Source: Semisulcospira habei (lineage: Eukaryota > Mollusca > Gastropoda > Semisulcospiridae). From it: a stretch of 64,000 nucleotides of DNA. The number at the start of each line of letters is the position of its first letter. Positions within the stretch are counted from its first letter, which is position 1. A program made the position numbers and the translations under genes. Shown here piece by piece: positions 19,960 through 26,842 of the stretch. Location: contig BTPG01000008.1 in the NCBI GenBank assembly GCA_036245525.1, forward strand, positions 29,160,702-29,224,701, given 5' to 3'. Under the pieces are notes generated by a model, which saw only the letters and a list, made by a program, of their open reading frames with translations, made no database searches and was not told the DNA's origin.

Positions 19960-22258
19960 CTTACACATCATTGCTGTGTTTGCATTCAGACATTAACTCA
20001 TTTTTATTAACCTGACACACTACAGCAGGAGATGAGTCGACCATGATAATTCAAGGGTAGTGCCAGATTAGCTTGGCACCTATGAGCGACAAGCTAATCT
20101 GGCACTGCCCTTAAATTATAATGGTCGATCCATCTCCTGCAACTACTGCATAGTCATTAATTAGATGATGCCTCTAATTTGGGAAATACGGCCATCGGGC
20201 TGAGTGAGTTAAACAGAGTATGTGCACTGGTGAACAATGTATCTGATTTAAAATCAACTTTGCATGTTGCTATGGAACATAATCACGTTACTTGCACTGA
20301 AATAAAATTAATGGACTTCTATTAGCATTATATATCCATAGACTTTCATGGTATAAAATGCAACTTCATTGAAATTGTTTATTATTCCAGTAATGTCACA
20401 TTTCTTTCTTTTTGGGGGTTAGTGTAGTTTTGCATTGAGAACATTACAGTCAGTGAGTGCGTGTGTCAGTAACGTTTTGCCACAACTATTACGTAAAAGT
20501 ACTTCAACACCTGTAGATTAATGTTTTCCTTTGTATAGAGGCAGTATTAAATGTCTTTCTGTGTGCTGGTGTGCGATTTTTGACCTTATGGCCTGAAGCC
20601 ATAGAGTACACCGTTACAGAATAGCATGTGCTACATGAACTGCATGCTTTGTATAGAAGCCCCTTTAGTGTGCCATAACGTCACTCCATGTAACACTTCC
20701 CGCTTATACTAGTTAATCCCTCTGGAGCTGTGTGCCTATGTGTGGCAAGTATCCGCATTTGTAGTTTAACACATTCCACCCCAGGGCCAAAATCACCAAA
20801 TTTAGAAGTTGCCCTCACACCTTTGAAGGACGGTATTACAATTCTAGAGACAGATCGAGCATGACAGTTCAAGGGTGGTGCCAGAATAGCTTGGCGCCTA
20901 TGGGCGCCAAGCTATTCTGGCACCACCCTTAAACTGCTCATGCTCGATCCATGTCTTGCTGTGGTGTGTCGGTGCTGAATGAGTTCATTGCAATGTGTTT
21001 TATTTTTAATTATCATTTTAAATTATCAGGATCGTAATACATTGTATGTGTGCAGTTTGTGATTATTAACTTTTAAAATTTTAGAGTGGTGATATTAATT
21101 TAACATTTATTTTGAATTAACCTATTAACGACAAATGGCAATGTGATAGTGTGTAATTGTATCTATTTTAATTAAGCTAAGTGATCCTGTGTACATATGA
21201 AGGCTTTCAGACTGTTTAGATATTATTCTGCATTGTTTCCCACTGTTATTGTTGACTTGTTTTCCAGCTGTTTATTTTTTAGTCATGTGCACCTAGTTAC
21301 CAGATGCACATGACTAAAAAACAAACAGCTGGAAATCAAGTAACCTTTCCCATATATGCAGTATATGTATTTAAGTATTTTTGCTGTTCCAATATCCAGT
21401 AATTTAATTAAGTGCGTTCAGTGCCATCAATTACCTTCCCCCCCCCCCCCCCAAAAAAAAAAAAAAAAAGTTTTAATGGCTATTGCATTCCTTATTTTAG
21501 TTCCTCATAATGCAGTTTCTCTCATCTTCTCATGGTGAATGTGTTTTCAGTACTGGACCTAATTTATGGTATGGTGTTTCCAAATGTCCTTATATTCTCT
21601 TTTTTTACTCAATGAAATTGTATCAAAATGAAAAGCGCAAAATCCCCCCCCCCCCCCCCCCCCTTTCCCCTCATAAAGAAGAAAATAAACCTCTTAATGG
21701 ACCCATTTTGAACCCATTTAACCCCACAGCCAGATTTTTTCATTTTGGAGGTGTTACCTGATGACTGTGTACCAGCTGCAGGAGACGGATCGACCATGCT
21801 AATTCAAGGGTAGTGCCAGATGAGCTTGGCGCCAGAAGGTGCCAAGCTCATCTGGCACTACCTTTGAATTATCATTGTCAATCCATCTCCTGCTGTAGGG
21901 TGTTGGGGCTAAACGGGTTAACATACAGCAGCTTTTTGCACTGATTACATGTCCTTCTTGGGAAAATGAGGTCACCATGTGTGCCACATATTTTCTGGAA
22001 TCTTACTTTGCATGTACCTATATTATTTAAATTGTGTTAACTCCAAGAAATTGTGTAATTTTCCCAGGATGCTTCTGATTGCAGGACCGAGACTTCCTTT
22101 TTGATGAAGACGGTCGAAAAGTGGTCAGCCCACGACAACCCCCCAGTCAGGTGATCCCTTCGCCGAGCGGTCGCCCGCCGCGCAGCCTACCGCCGCTGGT
22201 CATATCACCGCGCAACCTGGAGCTTGTGCATCAGCGGAACCGCATCATGCCGCTGTAA
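2848..22258 (+). CDS. ADAM17: ADAM17 (TACE)-like metalloprotease, last six exons
   Basis: ADAM17 is a membrane-anchored sheddase that cleaves TNF, EGFR-ligand and other ectodomains at the cell surface. Six exons, 2848-2924, 3957-4072, 11159-11237, 13235-13323, 14978-15031 and 22085-22258, join with consistent phases (x-1, 1-0, 0-1, 1-0, 0-0, 0-stop), each with AG and GT borders. In order they encode the cysteine-rich membrane-proximal region (CQRCCRD, containing the CxxC motif typical of ADAM17), an amphipathic juxtamembrane helix (VQRLFEVFDSL), a transmembrane segment (VGCVMVFTLILWIPI) preceded by RNN, a very basic stop-transfer region (RRKRR) and a proline-rich tail. The line-up with vertebrate ADAM17 is clear, and the ADAM10 layout fits worse. 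Prodomain, HExxH protease and disintegrin exons must lie upstream. Introns are 1.0, 7.1, 2.0, 1.7 and 7.1 kb, swollen by transposons. Confidence 0.9.
2954..3159. mobile_element. Family B hairpin MITE
   Basis: It is bounded by TTAACCATTATCAT and GATGTAATGGGTTAA. The near-perfect stem carries GTGCCAGAATAGCTTGGTGC and inverse. It lies in the ADAM17 intron right after the first exon. Confidence 0.85.
3379..3593. mobile_element. Family B hairpin MITE
   Basis: Ends are TTAACCCTTTTCATCC and AAATGGGTTAA. The stem has GTGCCAGAATAGCTTGGC and inverse with GCGCC at the turn. Orientation is the same as the copy at 2954. Confidence 0.85.
3771..3853. repeat. Family E hairpin, degenerate
   Basis: It resembles the perfect copy at 60956: CAGCTGTTGGTAGTACATTT on the left, and GCCAAAGGGTTAA on the right. 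The stem is heavily mismatched. Confidence 0.5.
3957..4072 (+). CDS. ADAM17: ADAM17-like exon 2 of 6: CxxC-containing membrane-proximal domain
   Basis: The acceptor is TGCCCAG and the donor GTAAGT at 4073. It encodes SESCQRCCRDTPTSECKPF followed by LPDGRPCVIGYCAR, lining up with the CKVCCRD and GKPCTVGFC segments known from ADAM17. The paired cysteines are the redox-sensitive switch of this domain in the family. Confidence 0.9.
4180..4348. repeat. DIRS left inverted terminal repeat
   Basis: It starts TACCGATGACATGACAAATG and ends CGCCAGTCAG. By eye all 169 bases are the reverse complement of 9871-10039. Similarity continues weakly to about 4362. Confidence 0.9.
4571..6640 (+). CDS. DIRS ORF1, gag-like protein with Cys cluster and RS-rich region
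   Basis: The start ATG at 4571 (MDVSSPATAS) gives 689 residues, preceding the RT as gag-like ORF1 does in DIRS elements. Near the N-terminus lies a Cys cluster (CTQCGG, CLPCVGC, CDVC) with zinc-ribbon-like spacing. Roughly residues 160-350 are extremely Arg/Ser/Pro-rich with many RS dipeptides (RSRSSGRRRRSRSSS), followed by an acidic/Ser stretch (DDDSLSLLPDD). The C-terminal 250 residues are the conserved globular part, containing YHSSVNAMAAAANCDL, also found in the remnant at 140-652. Nucleocapsid function is inferred from position. The frame overlaps the start of the RT frame. Confidence 0.8.
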   Translation: MDVSSPATASAESALLMTCTQCGGFQWPSDSHKVCLPCVGCTSERSCDVCAVWPELRWVQLWSFYRRERPTPVPVARPAEVPAVISGTPTALAPDGPSLERSPQRTQQGSVRSREFEARIPRRERAWTKPYDRQRTHLETEVSSERRASRRPWSTGAHSSPRKALDPPRPLRARLATESGSRRHSRTLTTPLPVSSSSLRSKSDHHSRAPSCERRKVRDSSRHLDHGPSRSTSSRRSSHVPRRLPRPARSPSPRPASFHPPRSRGSRSPARSRSSGRRRRSRSSSASRRRRGRRSPLRASAPYGSPRPRRAARSRSHGRRPSSTALGGVDDDSLSLLPDDSISVLLGGLSRSPSPLSPSDASTAHGLPASSRTEVLLALDEVARLISATLPAADCPPSPPLKRKPSAFVDAGRQVKKFKTLPQPPSFRELRDVFSAHLLSDSRDSNFFSDHRWPPDLDMYFRQQWYAGHSQAFLCPLPPVDPAAVVQAGGASALRRALPAGLDKTASLVRNSLACAGFMELLTQAFLRRVEDSWHPSLTPLLGDLLVLAEAASRAAYHSSVNAMAAAANCDLLRRDAVLQACRGMPADLKTQLRRAPLGGPLLFGDTWQAVKDSNADRWPPKSVPRRFQSARKAVGRPLRISRPVAPTSTAQLQSLRRRRPAFGRPGQANAPAPAWPRPARRPGRGRAQ
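6381..8721 (+). pseudogene. DIRS reverse transcriptase - RNase H - methylase-like ORF, broken by one frameshift
   Basis: The RT spans about 6650-7650: VVPKPGGKWRPVIDLSALN, then SLDLSDAYLHVPI (first catalytic Asp), LPFGLNLSP, and the YLDD active site at about 7290. RNase H follows in another frame from about 7780: Asp in VDASLSGWGAH, Glu in WLELQAVW, Asp in LSDNSTVVAY, and the final Asp in LNVLADSLS. After it comes a region (LIDLFATRWNRQLP, DPLAWAVDALS.PW, YAYPP) resembling the phage Dam-like methylase domain described for DIRS1 elements. RT is in the frame of 6381 and RNase H in that of 7978. The switch falls in an 11-C run at 7759-7769, so one C is probably in excess. The 8721 end overlaps the recombinase ORF, as is usual in DIRS. 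Confidence 0.85.
7759..7769 (+). other. Poly-C run at the RT/RNase H frameshift
   Basis: Eleven C lie exactly where the RT frame ends and the RNase H frame begins. It could be an indel in the genome, a sequencing or assembly homopolymer error, or, less likely, a programmed shift site. Confidence 0.7.
8511..9632 (+). CDS. DIRS tyrosine recombinase
   Basis: This site-specific recombinase integrates the circular DNA copy of the element. From about 8550 a SAM-like DNA-binding domain (VQRALTARGFSGAAV.AI, PSTRRVYEGKW) is followed by the catalytic domain: Arg in TASRVSELHAL (about 9045), HEVRAM (His-x-x-Arg, about 9430) and the nucleophilic Tyr in TFARFYLRDL (about 9535). All four catalytic residues are present. 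No ATG is obvious at the start. The frame is open continuously upstream, so the true start or coupling to the RT ORF is unknown. It ends at TAG 9630-9632, shortly before the internal complementary region. Confidence 0.88.
   Translation, partial: QAGSLPPLSRTPVSSRLEVVQRALTARGFSGAAVEAIAAARKPSTRRVYEGKWRVLCAWCDARRLLPTGLTNPQLADFLLWLFEVQGLAPITIRGYLSMVADTYRHLGLPDPGACKDLSDLMSSFSLQRPTQRSLVPRWDLPWVLTWLNSSQFEPLALAPLANVTRKTCFLLALATASRVSELHALSTRPDCLQFRADRSVQLLTDPSFIAKTRSPLTAPQIITLRPLGGPACSPETRRQDPVRALRIYLRRTKVTRRGRSRLFLPIRQGKTDITAQTISSWLRWVIRSAYMDLSPRVAQRLKIRAHEVRAMATSVAFDRNCAVKDIVAAVGWRAESTFARFYLRDLAGQRDNLALFGDLTVAQHSLLAQQAP
9735..9823. repeat. DIRS internal complementary region
   Basis: TGTCATGTCATCGGTAATG lies at the left and CTTACCGATGACATGACA at the right. 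The AT-rich middle is the reverse complement of the two outer end extensions joined together, the classical DIRS arrangement. Confidence 0.9.
9871..10039. repeat. DIRS right inverted terminal repeat
   Basis: Reverse complement of 4180-4348, ending TGTCATGTCATCGGTA. No difference was found by eye. Confidence 0.9.
10193..10241. repeat. Short TTAA-bounded hairpin
   Basis: Arms AAGACCATCATGCAGGTGG and inverse with one mismatch are flanked by TTAA on both sides. The right TTAA is shared with the next family C element. Confidence 0.8.
10238..10440. mobile_element. Family C hairpin MITE
   Basis: Ends are TTAACCCCTTCACTG and AATGGGTTAA. The stem has CATAGATCCTCATGAGCCCC and inverse with a GCGATGC turn, preceded by GCAAGAG and followed by CTCTTGC. 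Confidence 0.85.
10595..11015 (-). mobile_element. tRNA-derived SINE
   Basis: On the - strand it begins AAGGTCCGTGGCGCAGTGGT, an A-box-like tRNA head, with a B-box-like GGTTCAATACC about 45 bases later. A GCGCTTTGAGTCG-type body follows, ending in an (ATT)n tail near 10597. Polymerase III promoter boxes are degenerate. It is located in an ADAM17 intron. Confidence 0.75.
11159..11237 (+). CDS. ADAM17: ADAM17-like exon 3 of 6: juxtamembrane helix
   Basis: The acceptor is TTTCAG and the donor GTAAGT at 11238. It encodes GACQKSVASMVQRLFEVFDS, lining up with GKCEKRVQDVIERFWDFID of ADAM17, the amphipathic segment that in vertebrates binds substrates and membranes (CANDIS). It ends in phase 1. Confidence 0.87.
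11300..11470. repeat. Degenerate family C element
   Basis: GGAGACGGATCATGCGGCCC and CTCTTGCTGAAGCTACCTTA plus TATCCATGTTTCTTGGAC match the family C layout. The stem has decayed. Confidence 0.5.
11609..11788. mobile_element. Family A MITE with collapsed stem
   Basis: It is bounded by TTAACCTGTTTAGCCCC and GGGGCTAAAAGGGTTAA. The apex of the stem (AGATTAGCTTGGC and inverse) has been deleted, leaving GTGCCAGATACTACCC. Confidence 0.8.
11985..12975. repeat. Array of divergent ~160-bp units (family K)
   Basis: Six irregular repeats are each marked by a variant of GGTCAAGGGTCACAAGAGCT, CAGGAAATAGG, TATTCACAACTT, and TACCTGATGGTAAGACC, spaced 130-165 bp. The array begins with TGTCTGTCCGTCGTCCGTGG and ends with CACGTGAGCC. 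A second array of the same family lies at 16627-18207. Confidence 0.8.
13235..13323 (+). CDS. ADAM17: ADAM17-like exon 4 of 6: transmembrane segment
   Basis: The acceptor is TTTTCAG and the donor GTTAGT at 13324. It encodes QFFRNNMVGCVMVFTLILW then IPISCCISYQ, a single hydrophobic span closely matching the ADAM17 membrane anchor (DNIVGSVLVFSLIFWIP). Frame continuity with the previous exon gives Leu at the junction. Confidence 0.92.
13520..13685. mobile_element. Family C hairpin MITE, partly decayed
   Basis: Ends are TTAACCCCTTGACAG and a TTAA shared with the next element. The stem ATGAATCCTCATGAGCCCC has a mismatched right arm (GGGGCTGATGGAGATGCAT). Confidence 0.7.
13682..14261. mobile_element. 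Family B MITE interrupted by an insertion
   Basis: Outer ends are TTAACCCATTACATCC and GGAAAGGGTTAA, opposite in orientation to the 2954 copy. The left half stops near 13785 and the stem resumes at about 14145 with GGTACCAGAATAGCTTGGCG and inverse. About 360 bp inserted between them starts with a SINE tail. Confidence 0.7.
13787..13853 (-). mobile_element. SINE 3'-tail on the - strand
   Basis: Reverse complement of a CCGTGAGATGGCCTTAGTCG-type sequence ending in (AACT)n, also found at 37308 and 63160. It marks the insertion that splits the family B element. Confidence 0.65.
14379..14594. mobile_element. Family B hairpin MITE
   Basis: The stem has GTGCCAGAATAGCGTGGC and the inverse GCCACACTATTCTGGC. 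The T-to-G change at the apex is copied in both arms. The right end is GTGTTAA; the left terminal TTAA has decayed. Confidence 0.8.
14663..14728. repeat. Family D hairpin
   Basis: TGCTGGTCTGTGATTTTGGA and its imperfect inverse, with the turn near CAGCCAGTGGCCG. Confidence 0.75.
14791..14951. mobile_element. Family I MITE (Tc1/mariner type) with an extra right arm
   Basis: A hairpin TACTGATGAGCAAAAGAAAT ... CATTTCTTTTGCACATCAGTA at 14791-14895 is followed by a second copy of the right half to 14951. The termini resemble those of the Tc1 element at 61852. Confidence 0.75.
14978..15031 (+). CDS. ADAM17: ADAM17-like exon 5 of 6: basic cytoplasmic segment
   Basis: The acceptor is ATGATAG and the donor GTAAGA at 15032. 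The 18 codons are DRRKRRGFKREAHAELRE. A cluster of Arg/Lys right after the membrane span is a stop-transfer signal. Phase 0 on both sides. It is short and little conserved, but splice sites and frame support it. Confidence 0.75.
15266..15497. repeat. Perfect 232-bp palindrome (family F)
   Basis: Arms of 116 bases meet without a spacer at GAATAAGAC/GTCTTATTC (centre 15381/15382). I compared the arms base by base and found no mismatch. Outer ends read TGTACAACAAACC and GGTTTGTTGTACA. A degenerate single arm occurs at 47030-47135. Confidence 0.92.
15614..15735. mobile_element. Family B MITE lacking its stem
   Basis: It is bounded by TTAACCCTTATCATTTGAAC and GATATGGGTTAA. Outer arms are retained but the stem is deleted. 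The intact counterpart is 29845-30068. Confidence 0.75.
16008..16321. mobile_element. Family C MITE carrying a family E element
   Basis: CACCCCTTCACTACCATG at the left and GGCAGTGAAGGGGTTAA at the right are family C ends. The stem ACAGATTCTCATGAGCCCCC and inverse is at 16217-16270. A family E hairpin occupies 16042-16132 in the left flank. Confidence 0.65.
16042..16132. mobile_element. Family E hairpin MITE
   Basis: TTAACCCATTGGCTGTCGGT and ACAGCCAAGGGTTAA form inverted ends. The inner stem is mismatched, with GATGATTCCTGCAGGACTCATC at its apex. Confidence 0.75.
16627..18207. repeat. Second family K array with inverted GGCTCACGTG ends
   Basis: It starts GGCTCACGTG (16627) and ends CACGTGAGCC (about 18207). 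Five divergent ~160-bp units with GGTCAAGGTCACAGGGGATC-type markers lie between. A separate element (17489-18079) is inserted in the last unit. Confidence 0.75.
17489..18079. mobile_element. Nested 591-bp element with terminal inverted repeat and 6-bp target duplication
   Basis: Ends are CAGGCATGGGAATT and AATTCCCATGCCTG. AGGTAT is present directly outside both ends (17483-17488 and 18080-18085). Inside are a CCGCCAAA/CCGCCGAAA region and a duplicated unit of poly-C plus TCGTTTAATTTTTTGG..TGAAGGACCACG. It has no coding capacity and is non-autonomous. The superfamily is not assigned. Confidence 0.88.
18638..18956. mobile_element. Family I MITE split by a family A element
   Basis: The left arm ATACTGATAAGCAAAGGAAA runs to 18687 and the right arm resumes at 18905, ending CATTTCTTTTGCTCATTAGT. 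The interruption is a complete TTAA-bounded family A element. Confidence 0.8.
18688..18904. mobile_element. Family A hairpin MITE inside a family I MITE
   Basis: Ends are TTAACCCATTCAACCCC and GGGGCTAAATGGGATAA. The stem has GTGCCAGATTAGCTTGGC and inverse. The target was a TTAA in the host MITE, giving TTAA left and ATAA right. Confidence 0.85.
18998..19185. mobile_element. Family B hairpin MITE
   Basis: The stem has GTGCCAGAATAGCTTGGC and inverse, perfect over about 40 bases per arm. The left end is TTAACCCCTTTGC; the right end is eroded. Confidence 0.8.
19719..19793. mobile_element. Family J hairpin
   Basis: TTAACTCATTTGTGGCCAGC on the left, CATCCGGATGCGGCTGGC near the right. The compact stem includes CATCCGGATG. 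Confidence 0.75.
19855..19957. repeat. (TG)n microsatellite
   Basis: Mixed TG/CG start, then a pure TG run. Confidence 0.95.
19993..20212. mobile_element. Family A hairpin MITE
   Basis: A left TTAACTCATTTTTATTAACC doublet and a right GAGTGAGTTAA. The stem has GTGCCAGATTAGCTTGGC and inverse with small bulges. Confidence 0.8.
20563..20610. repeat. Family D hairpin, half copy
   Basis: GTGTGCTGGTGTGCGATTTT, then TTATGGCCTGAAGCCATA. The distal right arm is missing. Confidence 0.5.
20766..20986. mobile_element. Family B hairpin MITE
   Basis: TTAACACATTCCACCCC at left, GAATGAGTT at right. The stem has GTGCCAGAATAGCTTGGCGC and inverse. Confidence 0.82.
21252..21343. repeat. Hairpin with 40-base arms
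   Basis: CTTGTTTTCCAGCTGTTTAT ... AAACAGCTGGAAATCAAG, and TAGTCATGTGCA/TGCACATGACTA near the turn. It does not match the other families. Confidence 0.75.
21709..21921. mobile_element. Family A hairpin MITE
   Basis: AACCCATTTAACCCC left, GGGGCTAAACGGGTTAA right. The stem reads GTGCCAGATGAGCTTGGC with the matching GCCAAGCTCATCTGGC, a substitution present in both arms. Confidence 0.83.
22085..22258 (+). CDS. ADAM17: ADAM17-like exon 6 of 6: cytoplasmic tail and stop
   Basis: The acceptor is ATTGCAG. It encodes 57 residues starting DRDFLFDEDGRKVVSPRQPP, proline-rich with SPR, PSPSGRPP and SLPPLVISP motifs that could bind SH3 domains, ending RNRIMPL with TAA at 22256-22258. GC-rich codon use contrasts with the AT-rich introns, which supports coding. 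The tail is much shorter than in vertebrates. The 3' UTR follows immediately and is occupied by MITEs. Confidence 0.85.
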   Translation, partial: DRDFLFDEDGRKVVSPRQPPSQVIPSPSGRPPRSLPPLVISPRNLELVHQRNRIMPL

Positions 22259-22334
22259 GCGGTCGGTGAGGTCACCAGTGAGAAGTCCCCAAAGTGCAGC
22301 CCCTTAACCCCAGTGTGCGTGCAGCCACTGGTAC

Positions 22335-22548
22335 TTAACCCATTTGGCCCCGAGTCTCTACAGCAGGAGATGGACTGACCATGATAATTCAAGGGTAGTG
22401 CCAGATTAGCTTGGCGCCATCAGGCGCCAAGTTAATCTGGCACTACCCTTGAATTATCATGGTCAATCCATCTCCTGCAACTGGTACATAGTCATTTGGC
22501 AACACCTCAGAAATTTGAGAAATGGGACCTTGGGGCTAAAAGGGTTAA
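22335..22548. mobile_element. Family A hairpin MITE in the presumed ADAM17 3' UTR
   Basis: TTAACCCATTTGGCCCC and GGGGCTAAAAGGGTTAA are the ends. The stem has GTGCCAGATTAGCTTGGCGC and inverse, extended by CAGGAGATGGACTGACCATG. If transcribed it would form a long double-stranded stem about 80 bases after the stop codon. Confidence 0.87.
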
Positions 22549-22734
22549 CCCTTCACATCTTGAGGATGAATTTTTCAGATTTGTGAGTTGTCCTATGAAA
22601 GCTACATTACAGTTCAGGAGATAGAATGACTGATATAGTTCAAGGGTGGTGGGCGCCAAGCTCTCCTGGCATCACCCTTGAGCAGCGCTATCATGGTCAA
22701 ATTTGTTAGGGTGTATCATGATTTGAAGGGTTAA
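22545..22734. mobile_element. Family B MITE, left stem partly deleted
   Basis: It shares TTAA with the preceding element. Ends are TTAACCCTTCACATC and TTGAAGGGTTAA. The stem is reduced to CAAGGGTGGT...GGCGCCAAGCTCTCCTGGC...CACCCTTGA. Confidence 0.75.
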
Positions 22735-22972
22735 TCCAAGCATGTCAAAGACTGTCTGCCAAGCGTGTGAAATCCAAGGAAATAGCCAGGGAAGAAAGAA
22801 TTTGCCTTCAGTCTTGAAAGATAAGTCACATCCCACTGTGCAAAAGGCCATTCTGCCGATTTTAGCCGCAGCTGGCCTCTGCATGGCTATGCATGGGCCA
22901 GCTGTGGCTAAGATCAGCCAGATGGTCTTTTTCACACTGAGATAGTCATTCTAATCCTCTTCAATAAAGGGT

Positions 22973-22978
22973 ATTCAC
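22973..22978 (+). terminator. Candidate ADAM17 poly(A) signal
   Basis: AATAAA lies 715 bases after the stop. Another AATAAA at 28446-28451 is also possible, and neither has independent support. Confidence 0.35.
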
Positions 22979-23023
22979 CCACAATTTTTTTAAACTGTTT
23001 TGTCTCGTAATGATACTTTTCAA

Positions 23024-23106
23024 AAGGCAGTGCCAACCAGGCTAACCTGGCACTACCCAGGAAGTGTCATGGGAAGGCGCCAAGTAAACCTGGCACTACC
23101 CATTTT
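23024..23106. repeat. Family A hairpin, rearranged
   Basis: GGCAGTGCCAACCAGGCTAA and CCTGGCACTACCC occur twice around GTCATGGGAAGGCGCCAAG. The arms are scrambled. Confidence 0.5.
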
Positions 23107-23349
23107 AGTTATTTCTTAGCCACCAGTACTATTTACAGTACCGGTAGCTGCACGCACAAAGGGGATCAATGGCGAGTGGCTTTAGGGGATGAAGCATTTG
23201 CAGAAGAGGAGATGATAAATCGATAGAGAAAAAGGGGTGTTTCTCTGTCGCCTCTTACGAAGGCCCATGTTTGAACAAGTGCAAACCTGCAGCAGAGTAG
23301 AGGTCAGCCACTTCACAGATAGCTTCAGTATACTGTAGAGTCAAATTGG

Positions 23350-23462
23350 TATCAGCAAGAGGCATAGATCCTCATGAGCTTCCCCAACTGCAGGGGCTCA
23401 TGAGGATCTATACCTCTTGCAGCTGGGTGGTGTTCATATTTTCTTGGCCCTGAACGGGTTAA
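23350..23462. mobile_element. Family C hairpin MITE
   Basis: GCAAGAGGCATAGATCCTCA and its inverse, right end CTGAACGGGTTAA. The left flank is not preserved. Confidence 0.75.
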
Positions 23463-23540
23463 CAAGCTAAAGTCACCCTTACTACACTGAAGTCTTTTTT
23501 TGGGGGCGCTACAGTATACTGGACCAGTACAAAGGTGGCA

Positions 23541-23634
23541 CAAGACAGTAAGTCCATTTTTGTGAAAAGCAAGATTTTCAGTGTATTACAATGAAAATCT
23601 CACTTTTGACAAAAAGTGGACATCTGTCTTTTGC
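23541..23634. repeat. Family G hairpin
   Basis: AGACAGTAAGTCCATTTTTG, AAGCAAGATTTTCA and their inverses around GTGTATTAC. A related copy is at 49117-49216. Confidence 0.75.
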
Positions 23635-23653
23635 CTTCCTAGGGCAGTGCACT

Positions 23654-23735
23654 TTAAACTCATTCGAGTCGTGCCGCCTCCGGATACGTGGCTTTAAGCT
23701 GCATATCCGGAGATGGCACTTCTCGAATGGGTTAA
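23654..23735. mobile_element. Family J hairpin MITE
   Basis: TTAAACTCATTCGAGTCGTG left and TCTCGAATGGGTTAA right, with CTCCGGATACG and CATATCCGGAG inside. Confidence 0.8.
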
Positions 23736-23974
23736 CACTGGGTTGTATTGACCAGGATGGCTCAAGGATCATGACTGATCAGTTTGGCAACTTCCAGGTG
23801 CCAGTCTTCTCAGGCATAACTCTTGTGCTGCCATGGCAGATCCATCTCCCATGACTTGAGCCGTGTGCAAAATGAAGTGTTTTGCTGTGGAAGTGATAAA
23901 ATATGAAGGTGTTATTAAGTCTTCTGTTCAGGATAAAGCTTGGGAATAAACAGCTATGTTGTTACATAGAATAT

Positions 23975-24062
23975 TATACTGACAAGCAAAAGTAATGCAA
24001 CATCAGAATGACTGGAAACACTTTATTCCATAATGTCATATTTGTTTTGCTCTGCAGTATAT
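23975..24062. mobile_element. Family I MITE
   Basis: TATACTGACAAGCAAAAGTA ... TTTGTTTTGCTCTGCAGTATA. TA lies at both ends, as for Tc1/mariner insertions. Confidence 0.75.
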
Positions 24063-24596
24063 GTGAAGAAGTGAACTGAAAAGATCCAATCACACATTTG
24101 TTTTCATGAAGAATAATGAATACTAAATGAACTTAAAGAGCTTATTGATATTTGCAATTTTGTTTTCAATGAGTAAAGTGTTACAGCCACAGCCCACTTG
24201 TAGTCTCCTGAGCTTTCATATCAGTATTTCTCAGCAGTGAGATTTTGAAGGTATGAACAATTTAAGAAAAATAACACCTCTGTGTCACTAAAAGCAAGAT
24301 CTCACCACAGTGAATTTTTATGACTATGTAATGTATGTGTAACTTTTTTTTATTGGACTGAGTGAGATCAATCAAGTTTGGACAACGCATGTATGTTACA
24401 ACAAGAAGCATAGTGCATGTGTGCCCACTCTCCAGAAAAGATGTGTGTGTGGATGATATCTATACTTTTAAAGTAAAGGTTTAGAAAATCCACCAGACGA
24501 AACCCCGTCACTGCCTATGGACGCTTAATAATGTCTTTAAGAGCAGGGTAAATTCAACACCAAACAGATCCATCGATCATGCATATGAATAGGGTC

Positions 24597-24708
24597 AGCA
24601 AGAGGCATTGAACCTCATGAGCCCCCGCATCTGCGGGGGCTCATGAGGTTCTTTGCCTCTTGCAGTTGCTTGATATTCATATTTGTCCTGACAGTGAAGG
24701 GGTTAACT
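24597..24708. mobile_element. Family C hairpin MITE
   Basis: AGGCATTGAACCTCATGAGC and inverse: GAACC/GGTTC is altered in both arms relative to the usual GATCC/GGATC. The right end is GTGAAGGGGTTAA. Confidence 0.78.
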
Positions 24709-24842
24709 ATCATTTTAGCATTGTTCCAAGATTTACGTTTCTTTTCCTCTTCTGACTTTTTTCGCTTCGCTAATCAACTTACCTCATGATCTACTGTGTG
24801 TGTGTGTTTTTTTTGTGTGTATATATATATATATATATTATA

Positions 24843-25004
24843 AGTTATTGGTCGGAGGGGTTCGCTACACGGACTTTTGTAGGCCTGAGGGAGGTCAAAG
24901 GAATCATTGTACCCCGAAGGCCAAAGGCCTGAGGGGTACAATGATTCCTTTGACCTCCCGAAGGCCTACAAAGGTCCGTGTAGCGAACCCCTCCGACCAA
25001 TAAC
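24843..25004. repeat. Long GC-rich hairpin with ~75-base arms
   Basis: GTTATTGGTCGGAGGGGTTC ... GAACCCCTCCGACCAATAAC, continuing through TCAAAGGAATCATTGTACCC and its inverse. A few asymmetries occur near GTAGGCCTGAGGG. No second copy is seen in the window. Confidence 0.85.
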
Positions 25005-26260
<1,256 letters not shown>

Positions 26261-26372
26261 TGTTGGCTTCACTATGTCATTTTACATCAGAATCACAGCT
26301 GGTCAGAATGTCTGTTGTTTTTTTTTATTAAATTTTTTAGAATTATGTTACACTTCCTATGGCATCTATATG

Positions 26373-26466
26373 TATACTGACAAGCTAAAGAAATGCGACA
26401 CCATTCGAGTTGTAAAAGACACTTCAGACTCAAATGATGTTGCATTTCTTCTGCTGTTGGTGTATA
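26373..26466. mobile_element. Family I MITE, eroded
   Basis: TATACTGACAAGCTAAAGAA ... TTGCATTTCTTCTGCTGTTG. The hairpin is visible with mismatches. Confidence 0.65.
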
Positions 26467-26479
26467 TCTGCTATTTATT

Positions 26480-26842
26480 GGGGAAGGTTTGGCCATGGTG
26501 CAGTAGTTAACAGGTAGTGCCAGATTAGCTGGGTGGGAAGCTGCCCAGCAAATCCAGCACTAACCATTAACTATCAGTGTTGATCTATCTGCAGCTGTAC
26601 TTCATTAGAACATAATGAGTTAAGTGTCAATAGCTTTCACAACTTTGGGAGCATCTGTAAACAGTGAACCAGTTGTAAGAGATGTATCGACTATGATGGG
26701 ATGTTTTGACCATGATAGTTCGAGGTTTGTGCCAAGATTGGCTTGGCACCTTCCCAGATGCCATGCTAATCTGGCACTACCCTTGAATTATCACAGCTGA
26801 TCCATCCCCCCAGCTGTGCTGACTTAAGGTTGAGTGTGTTAA
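26480..26842. repeat. Two degenerate family A elements in a row
   Basis: GGTAGTGCCAGATTAGCTGG at 26513 with GCACTAACCATTAACTATC, and GGTTTGTGCCAAGATTGGCT at 26716 with CTAATCTGGCACTACCC. Both have decayed flanks. GTTAA remnants lie near 26622 and 26838. Confidence 0.6.
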
